Assembly (NCBI RefSeq): GCF_000189755.2
Contig: NZ_KI912183.1
Span: 1,490,257 to 1,554,256, forward strand
Direction of reading: 5' to 3'
Length of the DNA stretch: 64,000 bases
Source of the DNA: Desulfotomaculum nigrificans DSM 574
GTDB lineage: Bacteria; Bacillota; Desulfotomaculia; Desulfotomaculales; Desulfotomaculaceae
Positions 17,034 through 26,337 of this stretch are shown here, one piece after another. A program made the position numbers and the translations under genes. Within the stretch, counting starts at the first letter, position 1. Every line of letters begins with the position of its first letter. The notes below the pieces were generated by a model that was given only the letters and a program-made list of their open reading frames with translations, did no database searches and was not told where the DNA came from.

Positions 17034-18230
17034 ATGTCCAAAGTCATCTTGCTCTGTGATATAAATAGTTTTTTTGCCTCGGTACACCAGGCCATGGACC
17101 CGGCTTTAAGGGGCAAACCGGTGATTGTGGGAGGCGACCCGGCCAAACGTACGGGTATTGTTATTGCTGCCAGCATCGAGGCTAAAAGGCTTTACGGCAT
17201 TAAAACCGGTATGACCATTGCTGAGGCCAGAGCCCTTTGCCCCCAGGTTATCTGGGTGACACCTTCCCACCGGGACTATGCGGCCTTTTCGGCCAGGATT
17301 AATAACATCCTGAAAGATTTTACCGACCTGGTGGAGCCCTACTCCATTGACGAAAGTTTCATAGATGTGACCGGTTCTCTCCACCTTTTTGGTTCCCCGC
17401 TGGAGATAGCCAGGAAAATTCAGTACAGGATTAATCATGAGATAGGGGTAGGAGTTAATATCGGCATCGGGCCTTCCAAACTGGTGGCTAAAATGGCTGC
17501 CGAACTGGAGAAGCCCAACAAAATTATTTCCCTTAGCCTGGAGGACTGGCCCCGGGTTATCTGGCCGCTGCCAGTGCAGGAACTTTTCGGCGTGGGCCAT
17601 CGTATCGGCCGCTGGCTTAATCTAATTGGAGTGCGTACCATCGGTGACCTGGCCGCCTTGCCGGTGGAAAAGCTAAAACGCAGGTACGGCATTATTGGTG
17701 AAATCCTCCATTACTCCGCCAACGGTATTGACTATAGCCCGGTGGAACCGGGGACTTACGAAGTTATTAAAAGCATCGGTAACCAGATTACTTTGCCCAG
17801 GGATTATTATGGCTGGGAGCAGGTGCGGGTGGCAATTTTGGAATTGGCTGAAGAAGTGGGCCAGCGGACCAGAAAAGCCGGCTGCCTGGGTAACCGGGTA
17901 AGCCTGACTTTAAAAAACCCTCAGTTTATTTCCGAAACCCACTCCATGACATTACCGGCATATACCGATATTACCCAGGAAATTTATGAAGCCGGTGTGT
18001 TCTTGCTAAAAAAACACTGGGGTCCCGAAGTGGCGGTGCGTTTGGTGGGGTTATCCCTTGGGGGGTTGATTCAAGGCCAAGAAAAACAAATTGACCTGTT
18101 TGCTTGGCGGGAAAAAAATGAGAAACTGGACCGGGCAATGGATCAAATCAGGTCTAGGTGGGGTAATAACAGCATTAAGCGGGCCGTATCAATGACACAA
18201 TTGGGGGTTTACCATGAACGAAAGAGTTAA
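17034..18230 (+). CDS. Y-family DNA polymerase (UvrX/DinB-like, translesion synthesis)
   Basis: A 398-aa error-prone polymerase. Catalytic residues are in place: CDINSFFASV (Asp9) and YSIDESFID (Asp106, Glu107). A helix-hairpin-helix thumb (LFGVGHRIGRWLNLIGVRTI, ~185) and a little-finger domain follow. The long little finger and the ending QLGVYHERKS resemble the Bacillus UvrX/YqjW group more than DinB proper. No C-terminal beta-clamp motif is obvious, although QEKQIDLF (~345) could serve. The promoter carries SOS-like boxes, and the last 17 nt overlap a small cysteine protein gene. Confidence 0.87.
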   Translation: MSKVILLCDINSFFASVHQAMDPALRGKPVIVGGDPAKRTGIVIAASIEAKRLYGIKTGMTIAEARALCPQVIWVTPSHRDYAAFSARINNILKDFTDLVEPYSIDESFIDVTGSLHLFGSPLEIARKIQYRINHEIGVGVNIGIGPSKLVAKMAAELEKPNKIISLSLEDWPRVIWPLPVQELFGVGHRIGRWLNLIGVRTIGDLAALPVEKLKRRYGIIGEILHYSANGIDYSPVEPGTYEVIKSIGNQITLPRDYYGWEQVRVAILELAEEVGQRTRKAGCLGNRVSLTLKNPQFISETHSMTLPAYTDITQEIYEAGVFLLKKHWGPEVAVRLVGLSLGGLIQGQEKQIDLFAWREKNEKLDRAMDQIRSRWGNNSIKRAVSMTQLGVYHERKS

Positions 18231-18531
18231 AACCTATTATAAAAATAACTTCCTATATGCCGGGCACAGGATGGTGCTGCCCGATACCGGGGAAAAATTC
18301 CGCAACTCATGCCATAACTGTAAGTATTATGTTAATGTGATAGGTCAACATGAAACAAGGAAAATATGTTTAGCCGGAGTTAAGGTTTATAAGAGCGGGG
18401 CCAAAAGGGTGCCCCAAAGCATCGAAATTTTGGATTTAATTCTTTTGCTGGGAAAACAGGCCCTGTATAACATGCTGGAGGGAAATAAAGAACATCAGAT
18501 GGCCTGTGGGAGCTTTGAACCGGTACTATGA
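18214..18531 (+). CDS. Small cysteine-motif protein coupled to the Y-family polymerase
   Basis: A 105-aa protein with SCHNCKYY (~32), a KICLAG (~52) and a terminal MACGSF (~97): four cysteines spaced as if for one zinc or iron-sulfur site. It starts inside the polymerase gene, so it is made from the same message. In Bacillus the uvrX locus is also followed by a small partner (YolD-like), but this protein is not YolD. A polymerase accessory role is inference from coupling; no family recognised. Confidence 0.65.
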   Translation: MNERVKTYYKNNFLYAGHRMVLPDTGEKFRNSCHNCKYYVNVIGQHETRKICLAGVKVYKSGAKRVPQSIEILDLILLLGKQALYNMLEGNKEHQMACGSFEPVL

Positions 18532-18600
18532 ATAAAAGTTTATTATATAGGGAAATGTAAACCCGTAAAAATTATAACAATAATTAGGGGGTCGTAATAT

Positions 18601-19038
18601 ATGGCGTTAATTCCTTACGAACCATTCCGTCATCTGGACAACTTTAGGCGGGAGTTAGACCGTTTCTTCACGGGGGATTTCCCTTTGACCGGCTTTGGTC
18701 AAAGATTTGGTAATCCCAGTATTGATGTTTACGAAACCGACAATGAAGTTGTAGCTAAATGTGATATTCCTGGCTTGGAAAAGAAAGAAGATGTAAATAT
18801 CTATATTGACAATAACATCCTTACCATTAGCGGTGCTGTAAACAGAGTTAACGAAATCAAAGAAGAAAATATGCATAGACAGGAGCGTTTTTTCGGACGT
18901 TTTCAGCGTTCCGTCAGCTTGCCGGCCCGTGTTTCATCAGAAGATGTCAAGGCCACATACAAGAACGGTGTACTGGAAATTCGCATGCCTAAACTACAAG
19001 CTGAAACTAAAAAAAGAATCGACATCGAGTTTCATTAA
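18601..19038 (+). CDS. Small heat-shock protein, Hsp20/alpha-crystallin family
   Basis: A 145-aa ATP-independent holdase chaperone. The N-terminal arm (PYEPFRHLDNFRRELDRFF) is followed by the alpha-crystallin domain (residues ~40-130) with PSIDVYETDNEVVAKCDIPG and the conserved YKNGVLEIRMPK (~120-131). AGGGGG precedes the ATG by 10 nt. No CIRCE is visible in its 70-nt leader, in contrast to the nearby mannose operon. A strong terminator follows. Confidence 0.93.
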   Translation: MALIPYEPFRHLDNFRRELDRFFTGDFPLTGFGQRFGNPSIDVYETDNEVVAKCDIPGLEKKEDVNIYIDNNILTISGAVNRVNEIKEENMHRQERFFGRFQRSVSLPARVSSEDVKATYKNGVLEIRMPKLQAETKKRIDIEFH

Positions 19039-19091
19039 ACCGCTAATAATACACCCGGCGGGTAGGAACTATAAAAAATAAAAACTCCGGC

Positions 19092-19132
19092 CAAGACCCG
19101 GCCGTACATACGGACCCGGGTCTTGTTATTTA
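19092..19132 (+). terminator. Rho-independent terminator after hsp20
   Basis: Perfect 10-bp arms CAAGACCCGG (19092-19101) and CCGGGTCTTG (19116-19125), followed by TTATTTATT. Confidence 0.8.
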
Positions 19133-19155
19133 TTAATACTTTTCTGGGTGATGGG

Positions 19156-19671
19156 ATGATTTTTATATATAACTGTTTTGGCGGAACACATTCGTCTTCC
19201 CTGGCCTCTGCGGTTCATTTAAATAAACTTCCCCAAGATAGAATACCTACCAAAGATGAGATATTAAATACTGACTATTTTAATAAACTTTCTTACAAGG
19301 ATATGGGAAGGATTATATACAGGGGCACTGACGAAGAGGGAAATAAAGTCTTCAGCGTGGGCAGGGGGACATCAAGGGTATTACTGCCGTGCCTAAAAAA
19401 TCTCATTACCATGCTACATAACGAATGTGGTCTAAATGAAAAAATAGTGCTATCAAATATGACACCCACTGTTACCTTTCCAATGACCGTTGGGGGGTTC
19501 CTCTCCAGGGGGTTAGGAATAGATTTTCTAGGCGTGCCCATTTTGTTAATCGGGGCCCAACAGGCCTATAGGAACATTGTGGAAGTTGTAAAGTTTACCA
19601 AAGAGTCAGCCAAAACATTAAAAGATCCTGTACTGGTGCTTTTAAATAATAAGGGGGGACGTACCTACTAA
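19156..19671 (+). CDS. DUF3189-family protein
   Basis: A 171-aa protein opening IFIYNCFGGTHSSSLASAVHL, the hallmark of DUF3189, found almost only in spore-forming Firmicutes; function unknown. The ATG at 19156 was chosen because the longer frame begins at a TTG inside the hsp20 terminator; GGGTGATGG lies just before it. A glycine-rich start and the conserved CFGGTHS suggest a nucleotide or phosphate site, which is speculation. Confidence 0.75.
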   Translation: MIFIYNCFGGTHSSSLASAVHLNKLPQDRIPTKDEILNTDYFNKLSYKDMGRIIYRGTDEEGNKVFSVGRGTSRVLLPCLKNLITMLHNECGLNEKIVLSNMTPTVTFPMTVGGFLSRGLGIDFLGVPILLIGAQQAYRNIVEVVKFTKESAKTLKDPVLVLLNNKGGRTY

Positions 19672-19686
19672 CGTCTCCCAAAAACA

Positions 19687-19708
19687 AAACCGCCCCACCA
19701 GGCGGTTT
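19687..19708 (-). terminator. Terminator shared by DUF3189 and the YabG-like gene
   Basis: AAACCGCC (19687-19694) and GGCGGTTT (19701-19708) form an 8-bp hairpin between convergent genes; on the minus strand it runs into TTTTGTTTTT, so it is stronger in that direction. Confidence 0.65.
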
Positions 19709-19919
19709 AATGAACAAAATTTTGGGTTAAAGCAAATAGTTTTCTGGCCGAAACCGGGTTTAATTCCTGCACCGCTGCCTCAACAATTAAATTGGGATCC
19801 AATAACGCTAAAATAGCCACCTTCTCACCTGTTCGTTGATTGGTATAAAATCCCAGAACACAAAATTGCATGTCCTCGCCGTAAATTTTCCTGGTAACAA
19901 TATCACCAATTTTCACCAC
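19707..19919 (-). CDS. Stand-alone YabG N-terminal-like domain
   Basis: A 70-aa protein starting MVKIGDIVTRKIYGEDMQF, closely resembling the first ~60 residues of the sporulation protease YabG (a small beta-barrel before the peptidase). The peptidase part is absent and the gene ends in a proper stop and terminator, so this is either a domain-only paralogue or a truncated relic. YabG processes spore coat proteins; a binding role in sporulation is a guess. Confidence 0.6.
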   Translation of the reverse strand: MVKIGDIVTRKIYGEDMQFCVLGFYTNQRTGEKVAILALLDPNLIVEAAVQELNPVSARKLFALTQNFVH

Positions 19920-20159
19920 CCATTACCCCCTAGTACTACTAATCTAGCACATATCAGGGTAAATTACCCTGGTATCAATCCTACTTTAGGATATGATACC
20001 CACCAGAAAGGTGTGTATGACCACCAACGGTTCCTTGGATGGTGTATCTAGGGGAATAAACCAGGAATAGTCATCTTTTTAAATCAAAGAATTGACCAGC
20101 TTTAGTCATCTGCTTAGGGTCAAGGGGAGAGAAGATAATTTAATCTTTGTTTATTCAGG

Positions 20160-21587
20160 TTATATTCTTCTGATCCTTTTGATGCTGGGGTTATCATCCC
20201 CGTGGGCAGTGCCACCCACCACAATTTCCGGAATACGCATGGTGGGCTGGGCATCGGAAACCGGTGCCCCCTGACCGTCTTTGCCGCAGGTGCCGATGGT
20301 AAAGCCCAAATCTGACCCTACCATATCCACTATCTTTAATACCTCCGGCCCGTTACCGGTCAAAGTAGCCCCACGCACCATGGGACCAATTTCCCCGTCT
20401 TTAATTAAGTACCCCTCGGCCACATCAAAAACAAAATCGCCGGTGGTGGTATTCACTTGACCCCCACCCATTTTTTTGACCAAAAGACCGTGTTTGGTTT
20501 CCCGAATGATTTTATCCGGGTCAGTAGTGCCCGGGGCAATCATGGTATTACCCATGCGGGGAATAGGCTTATGCTGGTAGGATTCCCGGCGGCCATGGCC
20601 GTTGGATTCCCGGTTTTCTTTGGTGGCCGTCAGGTAATCATATAAATAATCCGTCAGGATACCCTTATCAATCAGGGTAACCTTGCGGGCCGGTACACCC
20701 TCATCATCAAAGCGATAGGAACCGTATTTATCCGGCAGGGTGGCATCATCCACCACTGTCACCAGTTCGGAAGCCACCGGTTGCCCTTTTTTGTTGGCAT
20801 ATACCGACAGGTTGCGCTGGGCCAGGTCCGCCTCCAGGCCGTGGCCGCAAGCCTCATGCACCATGGTTCCCCCCGCTTCACCTGCCATCACCACCGGCAT
20901 TTTGCCTGCCGGGGCCGGTTGCGCCGTTAACATATTAATGGCCCTGGTAGCCGCCTGGCGGGCCACCGTTTCGGGGTTATACCGTTCAAAGAGTTCAAAG
21001 CCACAAAGGCTGCCAACGGCTTCGTAACCGGTTTGGATGGTGTCACCGTCCGCTGCCACTGCATTAACCACCAGCCGGGTTCTAATTCTTTCATCCTCCA
21101 CATAGGCGCCATCACTGTTGGCAATGGTGACCTTTTGTACTGAATCCCCGTAACCGGCAATGACCTGTTTGATCTTCTGGCTGTCTGCGGCCCGGGCTGC
21201 CTTTTCAGCCGCCTTCACCACCGCCACCTTTTCTTCGGTCTTAACATCATCCGGCCGTTTTTTAAACTCAAAATTGACCAGCGGTTTTATGGATGTGAGG
21301 TCGATATTGACATCCTTTTTACCGCCTTTAGCCGCGTGGCTGGCTATTCTGGCTGCCTCCAGCAGACCTTCTTTGCTGATGTCGTTGGTGTAGGCATAGG
21401 CCGTGGCCTCACCGGAAAGCACCCGGATACCGGCCCCCACATCTAACCCGGAATTAACCCGTTCAATTCTACCGGCCTCCATGCCGATGCCGGTTACTTG
21501 TTTATGCTCCACAAAAATATCAGCAAAGTCGCCCCCGTTAGACAGTGCAACAGCCAATACTTCCTTCAATATTTGTTTATCAACCAA
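20160..21587 (-). CDS. tldD: TldD/PmbA-family metallopeptidase
   Basis: A ~475-aa zinc peptidase subunit. The TldD signature HEACGHGLEAD (HExxxH at ~244-249) lies in GGTMVHEACGHG. TldD pairs with TldE/PmbA to trim unfolded peptides such as microcin precursors and CcdA; no partner is adjacent. The start is probably the TTG three codons inside the longest frame, since GGAGGT lies 7 nt before it and the upstream GTG abuts that site. The 240-nt spacer on its 3' side holds only a short palindrome (CAGGGTAA/TTACCCTG, 19955-19973). Confidence 0.88.
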   Translation of the reverse strand: MVDKQILKEVLAVALSNGGDFADIFVEHKQVTGIGMEAGRIERVNSGLDVGAGIRVLSGEATAYAYTNDISKEGLLEAARIASHAAKGGKKDVNIDLTSIKPLVNFEFKKRPDDVKTEEKVAVVKAAEKAARAADSQKIKQVIAGYGDSVQKVTIANSDGAYVEDERIRTRLVVNAVAADGDTIQTGYEAVGSLCGFELFERYNPETVARQAATRAINMLTAQPAPAGKMPVVMAGEAGGTMVHEACGHGLEADLAQRNLSVYANKKGQPVASELVTVVDDATLPDKYGSYRFDDEGVPARKVTLIDKGILTDYLYDYLTATKENRESNGHGRRESYQHKPIPRMGNTMIAPGTTDPDKIIRETKHGLLVKKMGGGQVNTTTGDFVFDVAEGYLIKDGEIGPMVRGATLTGNGPEVLKIVDMVGSDLGFTIGTCGKDGQGAPVSDAQPTMRIPEIVVGGTAHGDDNPSIKRIRRI

Positions 21588-21734
21588 GCAAACCACCTCC
21601 GCAGAAAATCCTGGTAATATATTAGTCCTTTACCATTCTATTGTCTACTTAACAGCCCCGGCTTATGTAAATTTTGGTTAAATTATGTCAAAGTTTTATT
21701 AAATATATTTTTATCCTGTGATATATGGCAATTT

Positions 21735-21768
21735 ATAAAAACCCCACGGGGGCGATACTCCCGTGAGG
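21735..21768 (-). terminator. Terminator of the type IV pilus operon
   Basis: On the minus strand CCTCACGGG and CCCGTGGGG (plus 21760-21768 and 21742-21750) form a GC hairpin with one unpaired base, followed by TTTTTATAAAT, 17 nt past the pilO stop. Confidence 0.8.
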
Positions 21769-21784
21769 CCTGGTAAAAGATTTT

Positions 21785-22627
21785 TTAGTTCTTTGGTTCA
21801 GGAGCTGTGATAACAGGGCGATCTGGTGACCCGGCAGGGAAGTAATAGCCGGGTGGTAAAGAATATCCAATGGGATTACCGGTTCCCGGTTCAAAAACAA
21901 AACCAGGTAAGGTGGACTCAACACCGGGATAAGGTGACACCGGTTCTGGTTGTAGGAAAGTATTGTGTCTTCCCACAGCCCATTTACTGATTTCATTCAG
22001 TGCTAATAAAGATTTTGGATCGTGCTTGGTGTATACCATCAGGACAAAATCTGCCTCCACTTTTCCGTTTGCTTTTTTACCTGATCCCGTTATCGGTAAA
22101 ACGGTTCCTTCCCGGTTCTGTTCATTCTCTTTGGGCTTTGCTAGCTCTATTTTTAAATCCCTAATTTCTATCACGTTAGGAATAGCTTTTTGCTGTTCCA
22201 AGTTTTTAAAATAACCCAAAACGTTAACATAATCTCCTCGTAATTTGATACGAAACGGTACTTCATAATAGTACTTTTGATCCTGCACTGGTAACGGTTT
22301 AAACCCAATCAAAGTTACTTTATCATTTAGGGACTGCATAGCCAGTTTGACCAATCCAGCCCCGTCCCTTACCTCGGCTTCAAACTGACTTTGCAGTTGA
22401 CTTAATCTCTCTTCATTTTGACGGATCTGCTCGTTTAATTTATCCCCGGATTTAGAAAAGGTTTTGGCATTCTGTAATTCCAGCTTCGCTTGATCTAATC
22501 TTTGGGTCATTTCCTTATAGGCTTCAAGCTGGGGTGTCAATAAATATTTATAAAAACCAACTATCATTATTAACACCACTAATACTGCCAACATAATTTT
22601 TTCACGCTTACTTAGTTTTTGCAGCAT
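21785..22627 (-). CDS. pilO: Type IV pilus inner-membrane assembly protein PilO
   Basis: A 280-aa bitopic protein: a short cytoplasmic N-terminus, one membrane helix (residues ~11-30), a coiled coil (~30-80), then a ferredoxin-like PilO domain. The C-terminal ~75 residues are a proline- and glycine-rich tail (PGFVFEPGTGNPIGYSLPPG), longer than usual and probably exposed outside. It completes the PilM-PilN-PilO platform that links the cytoplasmic ATPases to the fibre. It overlaps pilN; the ATG follows AAAGAGAG by 8 nt. Confidence 0.85.
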   Translation of the reverse strand: MLQKLSKREKIMLAVLVVLIMIVGFYKYLLTPQLEAYKEMTQRLDQAKLELQNAKTFSKSGDKLNEQIRQNEERLSQLQSQFEAEVRDGAGLVKLAMQSLNDKVTLIGFKPLPVQDQKYYYEVPFRIKLRGDYVNVLGYFKNLEQQKAIPNVIEIRDLKIELAKPKENEQNREGTVLPITGSGKKANGKVEADFVLMVYTKHDPKSLLALNEISKWAVGRHNTFLQPEPVSPYPGVESTLPGFVFEPGTGNPIGYSLPPGYYFPAGSPDRPVITAPEPKN

Positions 22628-23354
22628 TAGTGTCACTCTCTTTCAGTACCGCAATAATAGTAAACTTAAAACCACCGTCATCGTTTTCTTCCATACTCTG
22701 TAAATTTACTGAAGAAAAATAATTGAGCCCAGTTAAATTCTTTTGAAATACCCCCACCGAGGGAGTAGTACCTGAAATACCTTCAAGAATCAATACATTA
22801 GGATGGTCGGGGATCAGTGTATCATCGGTCTTTGCCCCATTTACCGGCTGTCCCGGCGGTGGTGACTGGTTTGCTTGAGCAGTTGAGGGGTTCTGGTTCT
22901 GTGGTACCCCTTTGTTATCGACGGCAGTTTGACTGGCAGGCGCTGCCTGCTGTCCCGTTGGGATTGTTTGACCCGGGTAATTTTTATCGTTAACGATTTT
23001 AAGGCCGGTTAGCCAAATATCAACTGGCATATTTAGTCCGATGTCATCAAGCATGGCCCCCCATACTTGCTTCTCTTCTATTATTTTTTCAAAGGCTTGG
23101 ATGGTTTTAGCTGTCTCGTCCTTTTTCTCCTTCAATTGTTTAACCTGATCTGACTGCATTTTTAGTCCCGGCAGCCGGCTTTCTATAGCTTCCAGATCCT
23201 TACGGGTGGAATAAGCATGATATATAAAAGTACCGTAACTAATTAAAATAGTGGCAGTAATTATACTAACAAGCAGGATAACCACCAGCTGATGCTTGTC
23301 CACCTTTTTATTCCAACTCATTAACTCCGGGGGCAGTAAGTTAACTTTATACAT
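22608..23354 (-). CDS. pilN: Type IV pilus assembly protein PilN
   Basis: A 248-aa bitopic protein. The start MYKVNLLPPELM is the PilN signature for binding PilM; it was chosen over an upstream frame that reads into pilM. One membrane helix (~19-42) precedes a coiled coil and a PilN fold. A low-complexity insert rich in Gln, Pro and Asn (~130-165) interrupts the periplasmic-type domain. The ATG lies one base after the pilM stop, so translation is coupled. Confidence 0.87.
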   Translation of the reverse strand: MYKVNLLPPELMSWNKKVDKHQLVVILLVSIITATILISYGTFIYHAYSTRKDLEAIESRLPGLKMQSDQVKQLKEKKDETAKTIQAFEKIIEEKQVWGAMLDDIGLNMPVDIWLTGLKIVNDKNYPGQTIPTGQQAAPASQTAVDNKGVPQNQNPSTAQANQSPPPGQPVNGAKTDDTLIPDHPNVLILEGISGTTPSVGVFQKNLTGLNYFSSVNLQSMEENDDGGFKFTIIAVLKESDTNAAKTK

Positions 23355-23355
23355 G

Positions 23356-24522
23356 TTACTGCACCACCTCCCGCAGGGCCAAACCCAAGGCGGCGGCATA
23401 CGAAGGGTTCAGTTTTTCGTCCGGATTGTCTTTGATCGGCAGCTCAATAACTCCCAACTCAATCGGCATGTTAAGTTCCCTTGCCAGAAGTCTGTCAATT
23501 CCCACAAAATTGGCGGCACCACCTGTAACTATAATTCTTTTAACCGCATTCCTCCCCTGGGTACGGAAAAATTCCAAAGAACGGCGTACCTCCCTGGCAA
23601 AATCAGCAATACCTCCACCTAAAAACTCTTCTACCCCCATGGTGTTCTCGGCAACTGCCGCCACCTGCCGATTTACTTCAGGGATATTTAGCCTTCCGGA
23701 TTCCAAGGTTTCAACTATTTGTTGCATGTCGATATGAGTGCTTCTGACCAGAGAATCAAAGATAGTTCTGGCACCTATCGGCATCATCCTGGTAAAGACA
23801 ATCCTTCGATTTTGTACCACAACCATTTGACTACCGGTATAACCTATGTCGATGATGGCCGTTACTTCAGGCGGAAAATCAGGATTCAGGCCTACAAAAA
23901 CTCGCCAAATAGAAAAAGAGGCCAGATCAATCGCAGATATCTGGAGGTTGGCTAACCAGAAAGCATGGTGATATAACTTTACGTTGTCTCTGGTTATAGC
24001 TGCCAGTAAAATATGATTTTGCTTTATTCCTTCCTGATTTGACGGTTCCAGTATTACATGATCTAAAATAAGTTTATCCACAGGGATGGGAATATATTTT
24101 TCCGCTTCCCATTTAATAGCATTTGCCAGCTCTTTTGCCGGCATATCTGGCATATGAATATGCCTGGTAATAATTTTATTACTGCCAATAGTGATATTTA
24201 TTTTACACTTTTTTATGTCAACTGACTCTATGAGTTTTTCCAATTCCGCAGCCAACATCTCGGGTTGGAATTCATTTAACCAGATATCCTGAGGAGTTCT
24301 TATAGCAGCATAATGCTGAACCCGCAATCCCCTGGCAGACTTATCGATCTGCACAGCTTTAATAAACCGGGTACCTATATCAATCCCCATGTAAGACTGC
24401 TTTTTAGTGAGAAGGTTAAATTTCAGGTTAAAATTCTTTTTACCAGGTATTATTTGATTGTTTAGTAATTCGCTTTTCTTTTTAAATATTGTCAATGCAC
24501 CCGGAAGTTTAAGTTTCACCAT
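23356..24522 (-). CDS. pilM: Type IV pilus assembly ATPase-fold protein PilM
   Basis: A 388-aa actin/FtsA-like cytoplasmic protein. Nucleotide-binding elements are visible: GIDIGTRFIKAVQI (phosphate 1), AIIDIGYTGSQMVVV (phosphate 2, ~205) and IIVTGGAANFVGI (adenosine motif, ~330). It binds the N-terminal peptide of PilN. The longest frame was trimmed by nine codons to the ATG after GAGAGGGG. About 40 residues precede the actin core, a basic extension not usual in the family. Confidence 0.88.
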   Translation of the reverse strand: MVKLKLPGALTIFKKKSELLNNQIIPGKKNFNLKFNLLTKKQSYMGIDIGTRFIKAVQIDKSARGLRVQHYAAIRTPQDIWLNEFQPEMLAAELEKLIESVDIKKCKINITIGSNKIITRHIHMPDMPAKELANAIKWEAEKYIPIPVDKLILDHVILEPSNQEGIKQNHILLAAITRDNVKLYHHAFWLANLQISAIDLASFSIWRVFVGLNPDFPPEVTAIIDIGYTGSQMVVVQNRRIVFTRMMPIGARTIFDSLVRSTHIDMQQIVETLESGRLNIPEVNRQVAAVAENTMGVEEFLGGGIADFAREVRRSLEFFRTQGRNAVKRIIVTGGAANFVGIDRLLARELNMPIELGVIELPIKDNPDEKLNPSYAAALGLALREVVQ

Positions 24523-24532
24523 GCTGCCCCTC

Positions 24533-26326
24533 TCAAAATGGTGTAACAACGGGAAATTTCTCTTTCCTTATCACGGTAAATGGTGGTTTGGTTCTGCTGG
24601 CAAAATAAGGTAAGTTAACCAGTTTGTCATCATAATAAAAGGTAAGGGCCGCTTGAACATCCAAGTCTTTAGTTATAAGAGCCCCGTGGACTTCAGAACC
24701 CCACCTGATAGTCATGGTTTGGCTGGAATAGAGTAAAGCTCTAATATAAACATTACTGTAATCACCCAACGTCAAATTTCCATTGGCGATTAACGCCAGG
24801 CTGTCATTTTCGCCGCCGGTTAAATTACCGTTTACAATGATATTTCCCTTGGCAACAATTATCACATTGCCACTGTACCTGCCTTTAACATACACGGTAA
24901 AAGGAGTATTATCGACGGAATCAATAACATAAACCCCTCGCATATCAGGTAAGTAATAATCAACATTTTTTCCGTCACCAATAATCAGTGTTCTATCATT
25001 TCGCCCCAGGTGAATTTTGTGGTCATCCGGAGTACGGGCATAATACCAATCAAAGTTTTTAATAAAATCCGGGAACTTGGACGATACATTGGGATACCGT
25101 TCAATATAATTAAAATTATCTGAATAGGTATAACCTGTATAATTGCGATGCAGGCCCAAAAAGGAGACATTGTTCCCCACATTAATATTATTAATTGCGT
25201 AAAGATGCCCCTTAACTGTTGTCTTGTTCAGATCAATATTTTGGGCCCATACATTCCCGTTAACCACAGATCCGTTTTTCAAGGATATATTCCCAGCAGA
25301 GAACAGGCTGTTGGTGGTACTGCTATCAGTAATAATACTTCCTTTTCCCTTCACTTCACCCACCACGCTTACCTTAATATCAGCAGTATTGTGGGTGATA
25401 ATATTTCCAGCGGATGATGCTAAAACAGATACATTACCTTCGGTGCTAATACCCTTGACAACGGAGCCTCCGCTGATATTTACACCGTTTTTGCTGGTGA
25501 TATTACCGGTATTTGAAGGATAACTGCCAAATAACCAGTTGTGCTGAGTAACTTTCACAAAATCACCGCTATAGATGTCCCCGGTATTACATCCGTAGAC
25601 CTCTACCCGCCCGGGAGCAAAAACATTACCAAGGTAGGAAGGATACTGCAGTATGGGAGACCGTTCAATTAACATATTCCCTTTAGCCAGGGTAGTATTA
25701 CCGGTTACTTTAACTCCATATAGCTCTGCCTTATATTCTTCATCAGCACCGTTTCCGTCAATATTTAAATTGCCGTTAACGGTTAAGCGCAAAGCCGTAA
25801 TATTTCCTTTAACAGTTAAGTCTGAATTAAAGGTGACAAACAAGTCATCCCAAAATTTGGAGATATCGTATTTGTAGTCTCCTCCTATCCAGGCTCCCTT
25901 GGAAAAATCCATTTCATTATTAACTTGGATGATTGTCTCCAGATATTTGGTAATATTACCCATAGTACCGGTGGACTTAAATTTATATTGCCTGATGCCA
26001 ACCTTTTCAACCAGGACATTATAATGACCAATTTCTTTATTTTGGTCATTATAAAACTTGCCATTGAGATATGCTTTGCTATCACCAACGGACATGCTGT
26101 ACAGCTGGTCGTTGTTCCCGTTGAGTTCCGCCGTGGCCCTGGCCAAAGCATGCTCCAACCCGGATTCCGCTATATAATAACACTGCAATTGTTGCTGTTC
26201 CAGGATACCTGCTTTTTTGTTCTCAGCAGAAAGAGAAAAGGCTGCCGTGCCCAACAACACTGTAAAAGCTATTACCACCATAAGTAATAACATGGCATAG
26301 CCCTTTTCGTTTCTTACCGTTCCCAT
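24533..26326 (-). CDS. PilX-type prepilin-like protein with long repetitive beta-rich domain
   Basis: A 597-aa protein beginning like a minor pilin: RNEKG, then YAMLLLMVVIAF with cleavage expected after Gly9; it lacks the usual Glu at mature position 5. Residues ~160-560 are built from short glycine/asparagine/valine repeats (GNITALRLTVNGNLNIDGNG; KGNIIVNGNLTGG), the pattern of a right-handed beta-helix or bactofilin-like stack. This makes it three to four times longer than normal PilX and a candidate tip adhesin. ATG after AAGGGG. Lies between the minor pilins and pilM. Confidence 0.72.
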   Translation of the reverse strand: MGTVRNEKGYAMLLLMVVIAFTVLLGTAAFSLSAENKKAGILEQQQLQCYYIAESGLEHALARATAELNGNNDQLYSMSVGDSKAYLNGKFYNDQNKEIGHYNVLVEKVGIRQYKFKSTGTMGNITKYLETIIQVNNEMDFSKGAWIGGDYKYDISKFWDDLFVTFNSDLTVKGNITALRLTVNGNLNIDGNGADEEYKAELYGVKVTGNTTLAKGNMLIERSPILQYPSYLGNVFAPGRVEVYGCNTGDIYSGDFVKVTQHNWLFGSYPSNTGNITSKNGVNISGGSVVKGISTEGNVSVLASSAGNIITHNTADIKVSVVGEVKGKGSIITDSSTTNSLFSAGNISLKNGSVVNGNVWAQNIDLNKTTVKGHLYAINNINVGNNVSFLGLHRNYTGYTYSDNFNYIERYPNVSSKFPDFIKNFDWYYARTPDDHKIHLGRNDRTLIIGDGKNVDYYLPDMRGVYVIDSVDNTPFTVYVKGRYSGNVIIVAKGNIIVNGNLTGGENDSLALIANGNLTLGDYSNVYIRALLYSSQTMTIRWGSEVHGALITKDLDVQAALTFYYDDKLVNLPYFASRTKPPFTVIRKEKFPVVTPF

Positions 26327-26337
26327 AGGCAAACCCC

